DNA from: Dimargaris cristalligena
Taxonomy: Eukaryota > Kickxellomycota > Dimargaritomycetes > Dimargaritales > Dimargaritaceae
Assembly: GCA_027576995.1 (NCBI GenBank)
Contig: JANBQC010000064.1
Coordinates: forward strand, 1 to 64,000
Direction: 5' to 3'
DNA length: 64,000 nucleotides
Numbering within the stretch: the first letter of the stretch is position 1; the number at the start of each line of letters is the position of its first letter. This document shows positions 23,715 through 36,033 of this stretch, piece by piece. A program made the position numbers and the translations under genes. Under the pieces are notes generated by a model, which did no database searches, was not told the origin of the DNA, and worked only from the letters and a program-made list of their open reading frames with translations.

Positions 23715-24094
23715 TATTGTAGGGAACCTCTCTCTTATTCGCCCATCCATATTGGGTTATTGGGAATCCAACCAATCACGCGGAACTAGGGTATATTACT
23801 ATTCCAGGTGGGTGAATGGGTGAGGAAAATGATTGCGGGGGATGGTAATGTGACTGGCTTTAGAACCCGTCCGTCGCCTACTGTTTGAAGGTAGCTCTGG
23901 CAAGTAAGTGCCCATCCGCACGCACTTCCTTCTCTTTCGCCTATTTCACCCTCCTTTAGCCGTCACGCCCACCTACCTTCCTTGTCTCTCTCAAACTCTT
24001 GTACCATTTTACTTAGTAGTAGTCCATCCCGCTGCTCCCACTTAGCTCTCATCCCATTCCCCGGTTTTGGCTGCAACAAACTCCCGTAATACCC

Positions 24095-25805
24095 ATGGCC
24101 TCTCTTCTAAAGTTACCCCGAGTGGGCGGTACTCCTCGGCAACTGCTAAAGGTAAGCTGCGTACTATAATAGCATCCTTACCAGACTAGGGGAGTGTGTC
24201 ACCAACCTAGTAGGCTGCCTATTGAAATTATCCGTGTTCCCCTCGTGTTTTTACCAAACGGGCATTATATCCAATTTTCCCTTTTCACCTACTATTTTTA
24301 TATAGTGCCAGGCTCCTTCCGTCCCCTTACGATCCATGTCCACCATTTATTCCCATGCCGCCGAACCCGTCAATAGCATGCCCACCGGCGTGGGCAGCTC
24401 TAAACTACTGCTTCGAACTGAAGCCGATGTTTCCCGATCGCCCGAGCTGACCGAGTTCAATCTCTCCGCAGGTCAGTGATATTTCCACTCAACTAATTGA
24501 TCAGAACCCATGTTAGCCGATTAGTACAGAGGCAGTCTCTTCGTTATATTCCGTAGAGAAAATAATACACTGAGGCTATAAGGAGACTAATCGGCTATGT
24601 GCCTTTGTCAAATACTAATACATCCGATACTTGGTTTGGTGACTGTTGTCAATTTAAACAGAGGGGTATCGCAAGTCAAACCTGTACCAGGCCGTTAACG
24701 ATGCCATGCGAATCGCACTATCGACCGATGATACCGCAGGTAAAAGCCCCTTCCCCCAAATTAGACAATAGCTAATTACACCCCATGAGTACCTTCTCTC
24801 TATCAGAGGTTGGTCCACCACTCCCAACCACATATATACTAACCCAAAATACCCTACGACGCTCACTATCATGTGTTACGTATCAATCTATGGACAGTCG
24901 TTTTTGGCGAAGATGTGGCCTTTGGCGGTGTCTTCCGCTGCACCATGGGTCTGGAAAAGGAATTTGGCCGGTCCCGTGTGTTCAACACCCCGATCACTGA
25001 ACAGGGTATCGCTGGGTTCGGTATTGGTATGGCCGCCATGGGCCATACGGCCATCGCCGAAATTCAATTCGCCGACTATATTTTCCCCGCCTTTGACCAA
25101 CTGGTCAACGAGGCCGCCAAATTCCGGTACCGCACGGGGGACCAATTCGACTGCGGTAAACTAACGGTACGTAGCCCGTGTAGTGCGGTGGGCCACGGGG
25201 GCCACTACCACTCGCAGAGTCCCGAGGCCTACTTCACCCACACCCCCGGTCTCAAGGTGGTCATCCCCCGTAGTCCCATCCAGGCCAAAGGCCTGCTGCT
25301 GGCCGCCATCCGCGACCCTAACCCCACACTGTTCTTCGAACCCAAAATCCTTTACCGGGCCGCCGTGGAAACTATTCCCGTTGGGGACTACGAACTGCCG
25401 TTGGGTCGGGCCGAGGTGCTGAAATCTGGCAAGGACCTAACTATCGTGGGTTGGGGGGCCCAGATTTACGCCCTCGAAGACGCCATCCGTCTCGCCGAAC
25501 GGGACCTCCCCGGCCTTAGCTGCGAACTTATCGACCTGCGTACGCTGCTTCCGTGGGACGTGGCAACCGTCGAACAGTCCGTTCGTAAAACCGGTCGCCT
25601 CATCGTGGCCCATGAGGCACCCCAAACATCCGGGTTTGGTGCCGAAATCGCGGCGACGATCCAGGAACGCTGTTTCCTCAAACTGCATGCCCCCGTACGT
25701 CGAGTATGCGGCTTAGATACTCCCTTCCCTTTGGCGTTCGAACGCGTGTTTATGCCCGACCTCGTCCGCTGCTACGAGGCCATTAAGGAAACCATGGACT
25801 ATTAA
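24095..25805 (+). CDS. BCKDHB: 2-oxoisovalerate dehydrogenase E1 beta subunit
   Basis: Four exons, 24095-24151, 24312-24471, 24662-24739 and 24898-25805, in phases 0, 1, 1 with canonical GT-AG borders, give 400 residues. The short first exon starts [12 protein letters not shown], and the arginine- and serine-rich N-terminus up to about residue 45 is a probable mitochondrial presequence. The mature part carries the E1 beta hallmarks [79 protein letters not shown] and the C-terminal [15 protein letters not shown]. The enzyme forms a heterotetramer with E1 alpha and decarboxylates oxo-acids from valine, leucine and isoleucine using thiamine diphosphate, in the mitochondrial matrix. The partner subunits are not in this window. 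GC-rich, well-conserved and complete, with stop TAA at 25803. The phrase [12 protein letters not shown] separates it from pyruvate dehydrogenase E1 beta. Confidence 0.96.
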
Positions 25806-26226
25806 ACCGGCGGGACTGCTCATGGACTATTGGGCACGATACTCATCTATTGGGGCACTATAGTTTGCCTATTGGTAATGTTTTTTTTTTCTTCTTTGGT
25901 GTTAATGGGTCCTCAATATACGCTGGGGTTAGCTTGGGCGAGTATGCATTTAAATTGCCAAGCTGTGTCCCATGCTAGCTTCTAACTAAAGTTTGTCTGA
26001 TACTAATTAAATATTGTTTATTACAAATGGTTGAAGTAATGTCCATCCCAATCACTAATTGGGGTCTTTGGGGAAAGCCGTATCTATAGTGACGTACTAT
26101 TCTAGGATATGATAAAACTATAGGGTGACTAAATTAGGTTTTCTATAACCACTGCTTAAACCCCCAAAACGTGATTAAATGGGTATCCGCACGGCGGGCG
26201 GCAAAGATAATGTGGGAAAGGTGTCT
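25806..26226. other. Convergent 3' spacer
   Basis: About 420 bp between the stop codons of the BCKDHB gene (plus) and the kinase gene (minus). AT-rich with a T11 run near 25881. It presumably holds both polyadenylation regions. No inverted repeat strong enough to call was seen. Confidence 0.6.
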
Positions 26227-29200
26227 TTATGTTCGGACGAATGGATCCGCCGTATCCTGGGGGGCCTTGAACCGCGAGGGTAATGTAGCCATCTGGCGCA
26301 ACTGGGGGTGCTCAATACTGGCCTTGTAGTTGCTCCGACTTTCAAAATGGGTGTGTTTGGTGGGTCGGAACGATATAGTGGCGTAATTATTCGCTGCGGG
26401 GCTGGGGGGCAAAGTAGGAGGAATCGACGACGAACGCGGTGGGGGTTGAGGTTGGGTGGTGGGCAATAACAGGGCGGGGCCGGTTGAGGCGGTACTGAAA
26501 CGCCAGGAGTCGGGCTTCTGGGGGGATACCGGTGGCTGTAACGGTAGTTGCTGTAAGGGGTGGGACGGATGTAGGGATTCCCAATGGGATGTCGGCAAAT
26601 GGCCCGTTGACGAGGGGGTCGTCGGTAGACCGTGGCCGTTGGGAGCTTCTAGAGGGACTAGATCTATTATTGGCTTGGCTGTGGGGGAAACCCCCGGGTG
26701 GGTGGCCGTTCGAGTGGCGGCTATAGCCCTAACTGTAGTATCGCGAACAGCTGAAGGTCGGTCTGGTTTAACTACGGAAGGCATTGATACTGGTCTACTT
26801 TTAATATATGTACCAGTGGTAGCTACCGAGGCAGCGGTAGGGACAGCAGTAGTTGTGGTTGTGGCTGTGGCTGTAGCCGTACCAGGAGTAGTCGTAGGCG
26901 GGCGACCGACGTGAGCCGCCGCACGACCCAAAAAGTCGCGTAGGCGGAGATATTTAACCCGATGGCCCGACAATCGTTGGACCAGTAAAGCCCAGCCGCG
27001 CTGGGGTCCGTCGATTCGCACAATCTCAATCAACACCCCGCTCGAATACCGTTCCAGGACTTCACTTTCTTTATCGCTAAGGGACGGTGAATACTGGCAA
27101 ATCAGTTTGAGGGTGGGGTAGTCCACCGGGTTGATCAAGCGAACGGTGGGCGAGGCCGAGTCCATATCTGTGGTAGTAGACGCTTGGGGGAGTTTCGGAT
27201 TCTGGGCGCCCGACTGGGTAGTAGTAGTAGTAGTGGGGCCGCAGCCGCCAAATAGAACCCGTCGGGTTTGGCGTTTCCAACCTTTAGCGGCCGTCTGAAC
27301 CACATGCTTGCAATCGGCTTTCCTTCCCGGTGCGGGGGTCTGAGGCTGGGATTGGGGTTGGGCGCGGGACCGATGGGACTTGCCGGCGGTGGGTGAATTC
27401 ATACCGTGGGCTTCGGGACTTGGGGCTGGATCAGGACTGTACCAGTTGTGTAGAGCCGGTAGGGTAGTCCGTCTGGGGGTATGTGGCGAAGATATATGGG
27501 TGGTGTCGAGCCCAGGGGTCGAATTAGGTGGAACCAAGGGCGTGGGCGGGGCCTTTCTGAGTTGTTGGGTGTGGAGTTTACGCAATTTACGCTCATCGAT
27601 GCGCTCCGAACCGAAAAATACGTAACGTTTGACCGTGGCCTGCTTAATGAGAGGGTCTTCCTCTACTTGGAGTCCCGTCTGGGTGGGGGAGGGTTTAGAG
27701 GAGCGGTCATTGGCGCCCGCCCGGGGTTGGTCGCGAGGCTGGGGACTCGACATGGCCGGGGTATTCGGGGCTGGTTGGGTCCGATACGGGTTAAAGTATT
27801 CCTTGAGGGCCCGCTGTAGTTTAAGGGTCAGTGACATGGGCTCATGTGGGGCATTACCACCGATAGCGAGGGTGCAGTGGCCCTTACCCTCCGCTCCCCC
27901 CTTGTCAGCTGCAGAGCTGGATTCCGTGCGTGGCATTTCCTTAGTTGTCACGAACCGGTGCACCATACTGTTTTGATCCAGGATGGTGATTAATTCAGCC
28001 AAGACTTGTTGAGGGGTTAAATTCATACAGCGCCGGGGAAGCGAGATACGGTCGGACCAGTGCTCAAAGGCCCCGATGCTACGTGGGCCCATTGGGTCGA
28101 CAGGAATAACTGGCGGCTGCGGGGGTGGTCCAGGGTCGGAATGGCGGAAACCGCCGTGGGTTAGCGAAGTGTAATAGCCGCGGTGGTTAGTGGACAGCCG
28201 AATGGCAGTGATGGGGTGGGCCATGGGAGTACGGAGGGGGCGGGCATCGGACAGTAAAGGCCTTTGATCATGGCCAGGCGTGTCGGACCGCCAGGGCCAA
28301 ACGGGCGGAGCGGGCGAAGCATCCGGTTGGCCGAACCGGGGATCGAGGGACGCCCCTCCCCTTGGACTGGATTGGTACAATGGTTGGTACTGGGCTGGGT
28401 GGGTTTCGACCATCCGCAGGCCCGGCATAGGGAAAGGGCTTTGTAAGGACATATCAGTAGGCTGGCGCTGCCGGGAGGGCGACGGTTTTTCGACGCGACG
28501 GAAATTGAGACTCCGGAGAATAGATGACGAAAACCGTTGCAAGGCCGAACCCGAATCGGCGGGCTTTAGTTCGCATAGGGATAGGGGCGGAGGGTACTGG
28601 TCGGCTCCCAGGTAAAAGGTCCCTTCACTGTCGTTGCCGGGGGTTCCTGGCCCACCGGTGCCACCGCCGAGGGTTGATGGGGTCCCGGTTGGCATACCAG
28701 AAGATGCCGCAAAAGCGGCCGCGGCGTTAGTGCGGGTTAATAACAGGGAGTCGTCGATATCCAAGGATAGATTTTGCATTATCGAGCGCGACAAAGTAGG
28801 CGAGTCCAGCCCCACGGCCGCGCCTAACAGGGAGTCCCGCGCGCCTTCAAATAAGGAATGCCGGGACAGGTGGGACGGCAGCTGGGGAAGTGTGGGGGGT
28901 CCTCCCACCACTGATGACGACGAAGTGAGTTGCGGGGAAGGGGGAGTCATCAACCATTGTTGCTTTTCCAGTTGCTGGGCAATTAGTTGGTACAGAGATG
29001 CGACTGGACAGTTCCGCACTTCTACCCAAGTTTTACGGTCGTCCTCTAGACCAGCCGGATAACCGGGGGCTAGTCGAGGAACTGCCGAGGACAGCGACGA
29101 GGACGACGACAATGATACGTGGGCCGAATGGTTGGGGGCCATGATATAATTGCCCTGATTGATGATTTCCTCCAATTGTTGTTGGACAGGCGCTTCTTCG

Positions 29201-31356
29201 CGAAAGAGACAAAGGGCCACCTCAGTGACGACTGCGGGGTCAATAGTCAAGGGGAGTATGACTCGGTCCCGATCGGAAGTACCGCCGGGGCTTCCCCGCG
29301 ATGGGCGGTCCCCCGCCAAGGGCTGATAGGTATTCGCCGCAGTTGCAGGTGTATTGGTAGTTGTGGTGGTGGCAATCCCCCGACTAGGGGACCCATTCGC
29401 TGACACCGGCCACCGGCCATGTATGGTCAACCACGTATGATTCACGACTCCCTTCAACGAAATTCTCCGCTTGACATCCGGATCCAGCATCCGAATCAAT
29501 AAATTCTGCAGCGGTTCACTCATACCGTTGGGGATCCAAAAATTACCCGCCGTAATATTCTCGAAATTCTTGGCCACCGACGGATCACCGAAAGGTAACA
29601 TCCCCGTGGTCATGACATATAATAGAACCCCGAGGGACCATACATCCACTTCAGGACCGACGTATTTTTCGCCACGAAGGATTTCGGGGGCCGTGTAGGG
29701 GATTGAGCCGCATGCTGTGGCGAGCAGGGACTGGGGGTCGTAGAAATTCGCGAGGCCGAAATCGATGAGTTTGACCATTTTGGTGTGTCGATCGATCATT
29801 ATATTCTCGAGTTTAAGGTCCCGGTGGATAATAGAGTGGGTGTGGCAAAATCCTAATAGGTGCATAGAAAGGGGGAGTGAGGTATTGGTTAGCGTCATAA
29901 ACGGTGGGCGGTTAGAGATATGTTATCCTAAATGAACAGAGATGAGGGCCAAATCCTCTATGGCATTTAAACTGTAGCACATCACAGCTCTTTACCGTAC
30001 TCTTTTCCCTGCCATATAATTTTACAAATAAAAGGGGTTGGTTATGTGGATAATTTCTGCACTGTAGCTAGCTACTAAACAAACTGGACTATGGTGCGTG
30101 TGTGTGGATTGGGGGGGGGGGGATTTCCATCGCAAATGGAAAGGTGTACATTAGCGAGAAAAAAGGGGGTGGGTCGCAAAAGGCCATGCTGCCCAGTTCG
30201 GCGATATGGACGAGAACAGTGGAGGGGGCGCAGAAACCAGGGCAGCATTCCAGTTGGGCTCTGAATGAATCAGTGGGCCCTCGTCCCCTTTACCGACAAT
30301 ACTGTTGGCACTAAGGTTTTGAGGGGACGGATTGTCTGAATTCAAAATCGGTGTCTCCTAAAGGCACGTGTTCCCTTATCTCTAAAGAAACGTTGTTAGC
30401 CCTTCCCCCCTTCTTCACGAACCACACGCATCTAAGTCGGTTCATTGTCATGATTTCCCCCTCCGCCCATCTTACACGCCGCCCGCCCTCAATGATCAAA
30501 CTATCCCCCAAAAATGGATCCGACGGATCGCCATGACCTTCAAAATACCGGAAACTGGGGATATCCATCGGAAAACAATTAAAAAGTGAAAAAAGAAAAA
30601 GAAATGAGGCAACTTACCGATTGCTTCGGCAATCTGTTTGAAATACTGGCGCGCCTTGGTTTCGCTTAGTCCGTTTCGGCCAATCCGATCGGACATGGTA
30701 ATCCCGTCGACATACTCGTAGAACAGATAAAAATGGGTATCCGTGACCCGGAAATCGCGCAACTGGATGATATGGCGGTGGTGTTCCCCTAACAAGCGGG
30801 ACAGGTTAGCTTCGCGCACCACACGCTGGTCTAGCGTGCGCGCCCGTTTCGATTCGGGGTGCTCTTTACGATGCTTGTGTTTAGGGTACCGCTTGATAAT
30901 CTTGACGGCCATTTGCTCCTGGGTGAGCGCATTGCGAACCAGTTTGACTTTACCGTAGCTGCCCTGACCTAAAGTGCGGAGAATTTCGTATTCGCCCAGG
31001 GGAGTGCGGAGGAGGGCGCGGCGGCCTCGTTTAAGGGAAAGGGCCACGGTCGCCGAAGGGGTAGCCGTCTTGTTGGTAACAGTGGTGGTGGTGATGTTGC
31101 AGGGTAGAATGGGAGCCGACAGGGGAGCGAAAGTAGGGGCTGAAGGGGGAACCTGTGTGGATTGGGGATGGCGGGGGTGGGTGGGGCGTGCGAAAAGCTG
31201 GACTTTGCCAATGGACGCAGTGGGGGAAGCGAGTGAGAGATGGGCGGTGGAGAACTCCTTGGCCCCGGTGGCTAGCAGCGATGTTCGTTCGGTATCGACC
31301 AGACCTAGTTGCGGTTGCAAGTGAGAGACCCGTTTCAAACCGACGAGACTGTTCAT
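26227..31356 (-). CDS. Kin1/MARK-like serine/threonine kinase with KA1 domain
   Basis: Two exons, 31356-30618 and 29852-26227, phase 1, separated by a 765-bp intron (GTAAGT...CTATTAG), give 1454 residues. The kinase domain covers about 123-400: GQGSYGKV (130-137), catalytic lysine in MAVKII (152), HRDLKLEN (256-263), DFGLANF (277-283), the T-loop CGSIPYTAPEIL, and DVWSLGVLLYV. The phrase REANLSRLLGEHHRHIIQLR and a basic loop before it match Kin1-type kinases. A long Ser/Thr/Pro-rich middle follows. A KA1-like lipid-binding fold is recognisable in two halves: QQVLAELITILDQNSM near 861 and VLIEIVRIDGPQRGWALLVQ with LSGHRVKYLRLRDFL near 1180-1221, split by a low-complexity insert of about 250 residues. 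The family works in polarised growth and secretion at the plasma membrane. I chose MNSLVGLKR as start because the upstream extension to 31563 reads like a leader. Which of Kin1, Kin4 or Hsl1 is closest cannot be settled by eye. Confidence 0.88.
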
Positions 31357-34354
31357 AATGAATGGCGGGCCTGCTTCAGGGATGCAAAAAATAATAATGA
31401 AATGCGATTGAGGGATGGAAAAGGGGGGAGGGGAGGTGTGGACGGAGCTATGTTCTGTAGAGACTGAAGTGCGCGGCAGTGGTATACTCGTTGCGGCCAA
31501 GATGTCTTTTGGGTAGAGGGTAGATTTGGGGTAGGTGATGATACTCTGACAAAAGCCGAACACAAGACCTGATGGGGCTGTCGAGTTGAAAGGAAGGTTG
31601 ACAATATGGGAGTCTGAAGGAGGCTCGAGTAAGTGGGTCTACAATAGTTGATGGCTGCCGACGGATCTGAGCGGAGGAATATTTTATATCGATATAATCA
31701 AAAATGATCAAAGCAAAAGGAAAAAAGTAACATTGGTTAGTTTTACTATTTATAGCAACCGGAGCGTTGCAATGAATACCGGTTAATGAGTACACTACAT
31801 TGATCTATCAACCTGTAAGATGTCTATTGTGTTCGGTCCATAAGCCGATTTAACTGAAATCATTTGCGAAGGATTGTAATGTATATGATTAAAAGCACTT
31901 CAGAAAACCCAGAGGTTCCATAGTCTACGTACAGCAACAGCAAATAATAATGCAAGTAAGGTTGGTAGTGCAGGGGAATGGTTTGGCTTGATAACATTAA
32001 AAGGGTGACCTTGGGATTTATGAGGAAAGATAGGTATAAAACGATGGCCGTGTATCCATGAACTACCAAGAAAAAATGGATAAGAGAGAGTCGGAATAGA
32101 AACAATGGACTGCTTCTGCCCCACAATAAATCAAACGGATGCAGAGCGACAGAAATTAGGTCGAATACGGCAAAGTAGAACCAAAGGAGGGGAGGTCTGT
32201 TAGGTTAGTTTTATAACTCCCCCTGTGGGGGTGAAGCCCTCCTTATCCACACCATCCTATACCACGGACCAGTCTCCTCACTTGATTGTTCCCCGAATTT
32301 TAATTTAAGTATATATCAGGCCGTTGGCTGGCAATAAAGGTCAGCTTCACTGGTTCATTCACGTCTACCCCGCACGTCGACGGCTTCACTCCATCAAATC
32401 CGACTCGTCTCGTGGGGAGGATAGTCGGCTATTCTATACAGTGCCTATAGACAAAGGTTAGTTTTAGGGGCAGGGTCTACCTCTTACTCTCCTATATCTC
32501 CACACAAACTGTAGCATACACGCGTGCATAATAGAGCTACCCAATATATAGTTGGCACGGGCGCCCATCTCACTCCGCCCTGCCCCTTAGCCCCACATCC
32601 CAACCAAACATTTCCATGGCATACCTTAGAAGATGGCAAGTAGAAAAAAAAGGAAATGGACAAGAGGGTGGTGCCAATATGGTATACCAGGGAAGCAATA
32701 TCGCCAGCCCCTGAAGCTAAGCCTTGGAATGTATGAGTTGGTCTAGGGCGAAAGGGTGTAGGTGAATGGGGGGGCCTATCCGTATCATCAATCATTTATT
32801 CGGTGACAATAGATGCGAGGATAAACCCGTCCTTAGAGCACATTTGGACTGATAGGGTGACAAATGGGCCTTCATACCGTATATTTACCGATTGTTGTAC
32901 ATCGCTATCACCGATTAAATAAACCGATTTAAGTGTATTAGGTGATTGCGACTATTCACCATCAATTTCGACTAGTAAAAGTCCTGGTATGGAGATCGAC
33001 TCATATATTAATTAATAAACCTTATATTTTCTTATGATGCACCCGCGTCTATTAGTATATTGTCCACCACTACGGAGACAAATGTTTATGGAATAAATTG
33101 TGCTCGATTGTACAGTAATCTTCAGGGCGTAAAAATAGGTAATTTTAATTTAAACAGTAAAATCAGTCACGTCAAGTGAGTTATCTATATTATAAAGCTA
33201 GGCTGAGCCTCGCCTATATCGTATACTATATTATAAGGCCATAAAGGAGTGTGCCATACTGAACAAGAGTCTATTGGTGTGTTTGGCCTGCGGTGGTATC
33301 CAGTTATTCCTAACCATCCGTCTAAAGAAGTAGATATGCAGTTCGGTACGGGGTTTTCCTTTACCTTGCACCATTTAGCGAGCTGTAGCTATGCACTATG
33401 CTTTGCAGAGGGCATACAAAGGTTCGAGGGGTAGGTAGGCGGACATACTCCTTCCTAGCCATAAGAAACATTGTGTAAAAAAGAGGCAATAGGGAAACGG
33501 TTAGATTGTTACACAAATCCCAATCGGAAACTCCTAGTTGGAAGTTCATTGGCAAATATGCAATGGCCAAAGAGGGGCTGATGGCCATGCCAAACGCCAC
33601 ATCTGGTTGTGGTGGTGGATTAGTTAGCTGCTATCCTTTAATCCTCTCGCTCTCTTTATCATGTTCTTTTTGGGTGACTCGGGCTCAATAAAGAGGTGGG
33701 CGACTAAGAGATCTTCGTGTAGTGGCTATTCCTAGATGAGGAGTTTCACTACCAGTTGGGAACCTAAGGCACCGAAGAGATAATTCGCACTGCAGGGTCA
33801 TACCATTTATATCTATAGAGTTATGGCTACCTATCTTTGCCGGCGCTGGATTAGGGTCATTATAATAAATAGATTTAATATAGAGGGATATGCAACTTAA
33901 TTCAATAATAGGATTTGGAAATATCTCCCCCCCCCCATCCCATTTTTGTGGAACTACCCCCAGTGCCCCCATTGCAAGGCCTGTGTAAATTAAGTGATAC
34001 ACCTGTGGTTATATTTCGCATTGATCGTTTAGCCGTGGTGTGGTCTACCACTGGCCTCTGGCTTTACTGACAACCTGCACAGGCTGCTCAAGGACCCCTT
34101 CCTCCTCGGATGTCTCTTGGCACTTGCACTTCCGCTTTAGTCTCCTGTCCCCAATATATACTCAGACCATTTCTCGCTCGTCACCATACCCAACACACCT
34201 ACTTCCGGTTTAGCATACTTCAGCCCATACCCACTTTCTCTTCAGCTCTTCTGCTTTTCACAGCCATATTCGACCGCCAGGAATAGCTCGTCTCTAGCCA
34301 CACCCATCTTTTTAACTCACCTCCCACCCCCCCACCAACTTCCGTGTGTATATA
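31357..34354. other. Spacer without supported genes
   Basis: About 3 kb. The part next to 31357 is the kinase promoter side. Hydrophobic minus-strand frames at 31860-32126 have no start context or homology I recognise. 33901-33960 contains a C8 run. From 34030 the sequence becomes CT-rich and leads to the TATATAA at 34350-34356 overlapping the ATG of the F-box pseudogene. Confidence 0.5.
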
Positions 34355-36033
34355 ATGAAGTCGTACCTTGTTCCCGTAACCTCGCTGGTCCTGGCCCTGG
34401 TTTTGTAGTGTTGCCGGTCGCCCCCAACACATCGGCCTAGGTGAAGAAATAGATGGTGCTATATTTCATGATGCGGCTGAATTTCCGGCTAGCGGGGCGG
34501 AAGAAGACAGTCAAACAAACGGCGATACGTCGGCCCAAAATCCGCCCACTAAATCGCTAAACTCCCTTCCACCTGGACTTTTCTATGAGGTTTTGGGCCA
34601 TTTGTCTGCGAATGACCGCTTCCAACTTTCCACCGTAAGCAACCATTTTAACACCCTGACTAATCGTGACAGAACCACCCAGGAACTTTTCCGAGCAAGT
34701 ATACTTATATCATCCCCAATATGTTTCTTGTCCCTCTGCCACTCACTCAGCTAGCCATTATCCAAATTGGTTCCTCTATTTTGATGACTCCCTTTTGAGT
34801 TATGCTCATGTTACCAACGGGCTTGAGTTTCAACTATATCCTCATGTCCATTGACCAACCCCTATTTTGACTCATAGAATGTTATTGGTGTGTGTTTATT
34901 TTCTTTTTTCTACTATTGGAAAGGTTTTAGACATCAAATCTGTGACATCGAGTGATGCTCCCATGACCCTGGAAAAATTGCAAACCCTCTTCCCGATGCA
35001 GCTGATGGATGCCCTTATGTACCCCGCCTGGCGTAATAGTGGTGGTCTTTATGTAGAAGAAAGAGAATTTTTTAGTCAGACTGCCTATGAGAGGATTTCC
35101 CGAGTCTACTATTACAACGATGAATGTCAGGCAGACATCAAGGAGGAATGGGCTTTTTTGGATTATACTGGACTAAACAACGATGGAAGGCGCGTCTTAT
35201 TCCCTGTGCTAGATTCTTTATCGAGAATTTCTGTGGTTGATATGGGTGAACTTCAACCCAACTGTATAAGATTTTACACCATATATATATGGGAGAATAT
35301 GTGGGAGAATAACTTTTGACCAGTAATATTTACCTCATCAAATGGATTTTTCATTATACAGCCTGGATGAACTCCTGCCATATCATTGAGCTGCTTGATA
35401 AAGTCAGACATCAGTCCCTACGCGCCATACCCACCGATGATGTTAAGGGGCAATTTGGGCCGAAACGAGTACACAAATTCTTCAGAGGAAATTTCGGGGA
35501 GGAATGGCGTAATGTCGCCATATTCGTTGTCGCCAAACGCGTGATGGTCAGTATTGGCACGGTTCTTGCCACTACCGGACAACTAGTCAAGTTGGGAAAA
35601 CTAATCGAAATGATTGGGCCCAACTCTATATTTCCCCAAGCTATTCCACCATACATGACTTTGTTGCGTTGGGAATTTGACGAATTCTATACCGGGCAAA
35701 ATGATACACTGGCTGATCAATTTAGGTACAACTGCGGTTATGCCGGCGCACTGGGTTTCAAAAAAGCTGAGGAAAAGTATCTATTCTGACGTGGGCCCCT
35801 ACTATCTGGACGATTGGACAGCCGGCGGGTTCGTGTATCCGCACCGCGATGCCAGTGGCAAGCCCAGGTTGGCCATCCGAGTTCCTCGTTCAGTTGCTGT
35901 GGAATTACTGCAAGACCATGGATTAGAAATAGATGAGCCTCTCTGGCTACCTCCTAGTGTTCTCGAAAACCAGCTAGACTTGATAAAATTTCGTCGCACT
36001 TTACCTCCTCCGCGAGTTCCCCTCCCGCAATAA
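34355..36033 (+). pseudogene. Broken secreted F-box-like protein gene
   Basis: Protein-like segments in different frames follow one another on the plus strand. Segment 1 (34355-34405) starts MKSYLVPVTSLVLALVL, a textbook signal-peptide core, then hits TAG. One frame over, CSVAGRPQHIGLGEEIDGA runs on to an F-box-like stretch, LNSLPPGLFYEVLGHLSAND (about 34557-34616). Near 34696 the meaningful frame shifts again (QVYLYHPQYVSCPSA, NWFLYFDDSLLSYAH). A likely intron precedes DIKSVTSSDAPMTLEKLQ at about 34928. The frame is cut at 35241 by a 138-bp MITE and resumes at 35383 (ELLDKVRHQSLRAIP). A further one-base shift near 35790 leads into DVGPYYLDDWTAGGFVYPH and stop at 36031. At least three frameshifts plus the insertion make this a pseudogene. 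No family beyond the F-box-like motif is recognised. The length would have been about 400-450 residues. Confidence 0.75.
35243..35380 (-). mobile_element. MITE copy C, 138 bp, inside the F-box pseudogene
   Basis: TA at 35241-35242 and at 35381-35382 flank an element that starts TGGGTGAACTTCAACCC and ends GGATGAACTCCTGCCA. Internal block GACCAGTAATATTTACC..GGATTTTTC matches copy B in the same orientation. If the element and one TA are removed (140 bp), the flanking codons join in frame as VVD-II-ELLDKV, so the insertion hit a coding exon. No coding capacity. Confidence 0.9.

Larger units (their letters stand above)
20463..24094. other. Spacer with candidate structured RNA, MITE and microsatellites
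   Basis: No supported protein gene. Left part (20463-21260) is the Rho1 promoter side, with a GA-dinucleotide run at 21009-21031 (CT on the gene strand). A GC-rich foldable stretch lies at 22025-22207 and is listed separately. An (AT)n run lies at 23081-23106 and a MITE copy at 23577-23714. The CT-rich stretch 23930-24090 is the probable promoter of BCKDHB. Confidence 0.5.

Noticed and set aside
30496..30617. Tail of the kinase exon-1 frame (GKLPHFFFFFHFLIVF)
   Set aside because: Read-through into the intron; splicing at GTAAGT joins EAIG to FCHTHSIIHRD exactly as kinases require.
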